Below are positions 62,315-64,000 of a DNA stretch of 64,000 nucleotides, one piece after another (within the stretch, counting starts at the first letter, position 1; every line of letters starts with the position of its first letter). The translations under genes were made by a program, and so were the position numbers. Location of the stretch: assembly GCF_010727945.1 (NCBI RefSeq), contig NZ_AP022569.1, positions 496,001 to 560,000 on the forward strand, in the 5' to 3' direction. The notes below the pieces were generated by a model. The model was not told where the DNA came from and ran no database searches. It saw only the letters and a list, made by a program, of their open reading frames with translations. Origin of the DNA: Mycobacterium cookii (lineage in GTDB: Bacteria; Actinomycetota; Actinomycetes; Mycobacteriales; Mycobacteriaceae).

Positions 62315-64000
62315 GCGCCCAGACCCGACGCGACCGACCGAGCGGCGAACGCCATCACCCAGGCCAGGACGAACATGTAGCTGAACGCGAAGGCGGGCCA
62401 GCGCCAGGTGTTGATTTCGCGGCGCATCACCGCGATCGTCGACATGCACTGCAACGCGAACATGAAATACACCATCAACGCGATCACCGTGGGGGCGGTG
62501 AACACCCGATGCCCGTGCTCGTCGGTCATGGTGGCCAGCGCCTTGCCGGGATGTTCGGGATCGGTGGCCGCCGACACCTGGCCCAGCGTCGAGACGAAGA
62601 CCTCGCGCGCCGACAGCGAGCCGACCAGCGCGATGTCGGTGCGCCAGTCGAAGCCCAGCGGCGCGAAGACCGGCTCGACTGCATGGCCGAGGTCGGCCGC
62701 GTAGCTGTGGTTCATCACATACGCCGTCGCATCGGTCGTCGACATCCCCTGCGTCTGCGACTCCCGCACCGGCAGGCTGAGCAACGCCCACAACACCAGC
62801 GACGTGCCCAGGATGATGGTTCCGGCTTTGCGCAGAAACATGCTGGCCGCGTTCCACATGGCGGCCAGCATCGCCTTCGGCGACGGCAGCCGGTAGGGCG
62901 GAAGTTCCATGGTGAACGGCAACAGGTCGCCCCGCAGGATGGTGGACTTCACGATCAGCGCGGCGATCAGCGCGGACGTGCCGCCACCGAGGTAGAGCAG
63001 GAACATCGTGACGCCCTGCGCGCTGAACCCCCACCAGTGCGTCTGCGGCACGATCAGCAGCCCGACCAGCAACGTATACACCGGCAGCCGGGCCGAGCAG
63101 GTCATCAGCGGCGCCGTGACGATGGTGGCGATCCGGTCGCGCGACGACGGCAGCGTGCGGGTCGCCATGATGCCCGGGATCGCGCAGGCGTAGGACGACA
63201 GCATCGCGACGAACGCGCGGCCCTCCAGCCCGGTCTTGGCCATCACCCGGTCCATCAGGAACGCCGCCCGCGACATGTAGCCGACGTTCTCCAGGAACGC
63301 CAGCAGGCAGAACAGCAACACGATCTGCGGAATGAACTGCAGCACGGTGCCGACGCCGCCGATGATGCCCTGGCTGAGTAGCCCGCGGAGGACGGGATTG
63401 CCGATGTGCTCGGCGACCTGGACTCCCAGCCAGGTCAGTCCGCGGCTGATGCCGTCCCGCAGCGGTGCAGCGGCGGTGAACAGCACCTGAAAGAAGTAGA
63501 ACATCACCGCGAAGAAGATGACGGTGCCCCACAGCGGATGCAGCAAAACCCGGTCGATACGGCGGGTGCGCCGATCTGGTTGCGGCGCAACGTAATCGGC
63601 AGCGTCGAGCACCGACTGGCCCCAGGCGTCGATCGCGCTTTGGCCTGGTGGCGGAAGGATGGGCGGACGTTGCCACCGGTCGAACGACGCCAGCCGCGCG
63701 CGCAGGTCGTCGATCCCCGACCCGCGATGTGCAACCACCGCGACCACCGGAATGCCCAGCGCCGTCGACAACGCATCGACGTCGATCCGCCCGCCCCGCA
63801 CGGTCAGTTCGTCGCCCATGGTCAGCGCCAGCAGACACGGCAGATCGAGGCGCAGCATCTGGCCGATCAGCAGAATCGAGCGACGCAGCGTGGTGACGTC
63901 GGCGACCAGCACCACGGCGTCAGGCCGATCGATGTCCGGATACTTGCCGGCCAGCAGATCGGTCACCACCTGCTCGTCCGGGCTGATCGGGTCGAGGCTG
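62311..64000 (-). CDS. feoB: ferrous iron transporter FeoB, N-terminus beyond window
   Basis: C-terminal 562 residues are inside the window; the frame is open past base 64000, so the start and first GTPase motifs are missing. Visible: end of the G domain, then the Gate domains with GYMSRAAFLMDRVM, CAIPGIMATRTLPSSRDR and PLMTCSARLPVYTL, the FeoB core. The G4 region reads LTMGDE where NxxD is expected, so the Asn is replaced by Thr. About eight membrane helices. No feoA or feoC in view; nfu is coupled downstream. Confidence 0.95.
   Translation of the reverse strand, partial: SLDPISPDEQVVTDLLAGKYPDIDRPDAVVLVADVTTLRRSILLIGQMLRLDLPCLLALTMGDELTVRGGRIDVDALSTALGIPVVAVVAHRGSGIDDLRARLASFDRWQRPPILPPPGQSAIDAWGQSVLDAADYVAPQPDRRTRRIDRVLLHPLWGTVIFFAVMFYFFQVLFTAAAPLRDGISRGLTWLGVQVAEHIGNPVLRGLLSQGIIGGVGTVLQFIPQIVLLFCLLAFLENVGYMSRAAFLMDRVMAKTGLEGRAFVAMLSSYACAIPGIMATRTLPSSRDRIATIVTAPLMTCSARLPVYTLLVGLLIVPQTHWWGFSAQGVTMFLLYLGGGTSALIAALIVKSTILRGDLLPFTMELPPYRLPSPKAMLAAMWNAASMFLRKAGTIILGTSLVLWALLSLPVRESQTQGMSTTDATAYVMNHSYAADLGHAVEPVFAPLGFDWRTDIALVGSLSAREVFVSTLGQVSAATDPEHPGKALATMTDEHGHRVFTAPTVIALMVYFMFALQCMSTIAVMRREINTWRWPAFAFSYMFVLAWVMAFAARSVASGLGA

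Noticed and set aside
61745..63838. 697-residue frame joining nfu and upstream sequence
   Set aside because: Only the last 189 residues (Nfu) are real; the rest is feoB read in another frame.

Overview
The window is high-GC actinobacterial DNA from a Mycobacterium chromosome. This rests on PE and PPE proteins, Esx proteins, mabA-inhA, ripA-ripB, opcA-type pentose-phosphate genes and mptB, and on a gene order that follows, from memory, M. tuberculosis tpiA (Rv1438) through to about Rv1491c. The PE/PPE content fits a slow grower, but I cannot name the species.

Layout. 1-5.3 kb: end of tpiA, two secreted proteins (one a PecA-like aspartic protease with a Sec signal in place of a PE domain), secG and ppc. 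5.3-13.6 kb, minus strand: a P450, a coiled-coil protein, then the operon tkt-tal-zwf-opcA-pgl, in which tal, zwf, opcA and pgl overlap by ATGA junctions. 13.8-23.3 kb: ctaB, then an accessory island. 23.3-29.4 kb: quinone oxidoreductase, an ATP-grasp-like protein, ctaA, an ABC exporter and mptB. 29.6-35.9 kb: sufR-B-D-C-S-U-T behind a SufR operator. 36-43.5 kb: a second zwf, twin DUF5666-type lipoproteins, an MBL-fold protein, thioredoxin, an enoyl-CoA hydratase and an ABC-F protein. 43.5-50.1 kb: acnR-acn, ripA and ripB. 50.1-53.5 kb: a hairpin repeat array, then moxR, a DUF58 protein and a VWA protein. 53.5-56.2 kb: mabA-inhA-hemH. 57-62.3 kb: an NfeD/stomatin pair, DoxX-like, MHS-transporter and VTT-domain proteins. 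The window ends with nfu and a feoB that runs off the right edge.

The most interesting region is the island between ctaB and qor (about 14.8-23.3 kb). It has the layout of a duplicated ESX-3 substrate cassette: PE5-like, PPE4-like, EsxG/S-like and EsxH/R-like genes, plus two more PPE-PPW proteins. A Zur-type palindrome precedes the PE gene and an IdeR-like box precedes the last PPE gene, so zinc and iron status probably control it. A translationally coupled JmjC/cupin-4 oxygenase and sulfotransferase-like pair lies inside the island between PPE genes. The first PPE gene follows a duplicated leader whose two copies keep a hexaloop hairpin through compensatory base changes; the upstream copy ends in a dead PPE fragment.

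Iron and redox functions recur across the window: SUF with SufR, nfu-feoB, ferrochelatase, the haem A enzymes CtaA and CtaB, aconitase, and the metal-regulated ESX-3-like cassette. Three features too short for routine gene calling are a 42-codon ORF at 7057-7185, an 11-bp terminator at 36194-36224, and two unrelated 57-bp repeat arrays. Rv numbers and family comparisons are from memory; no search was run.
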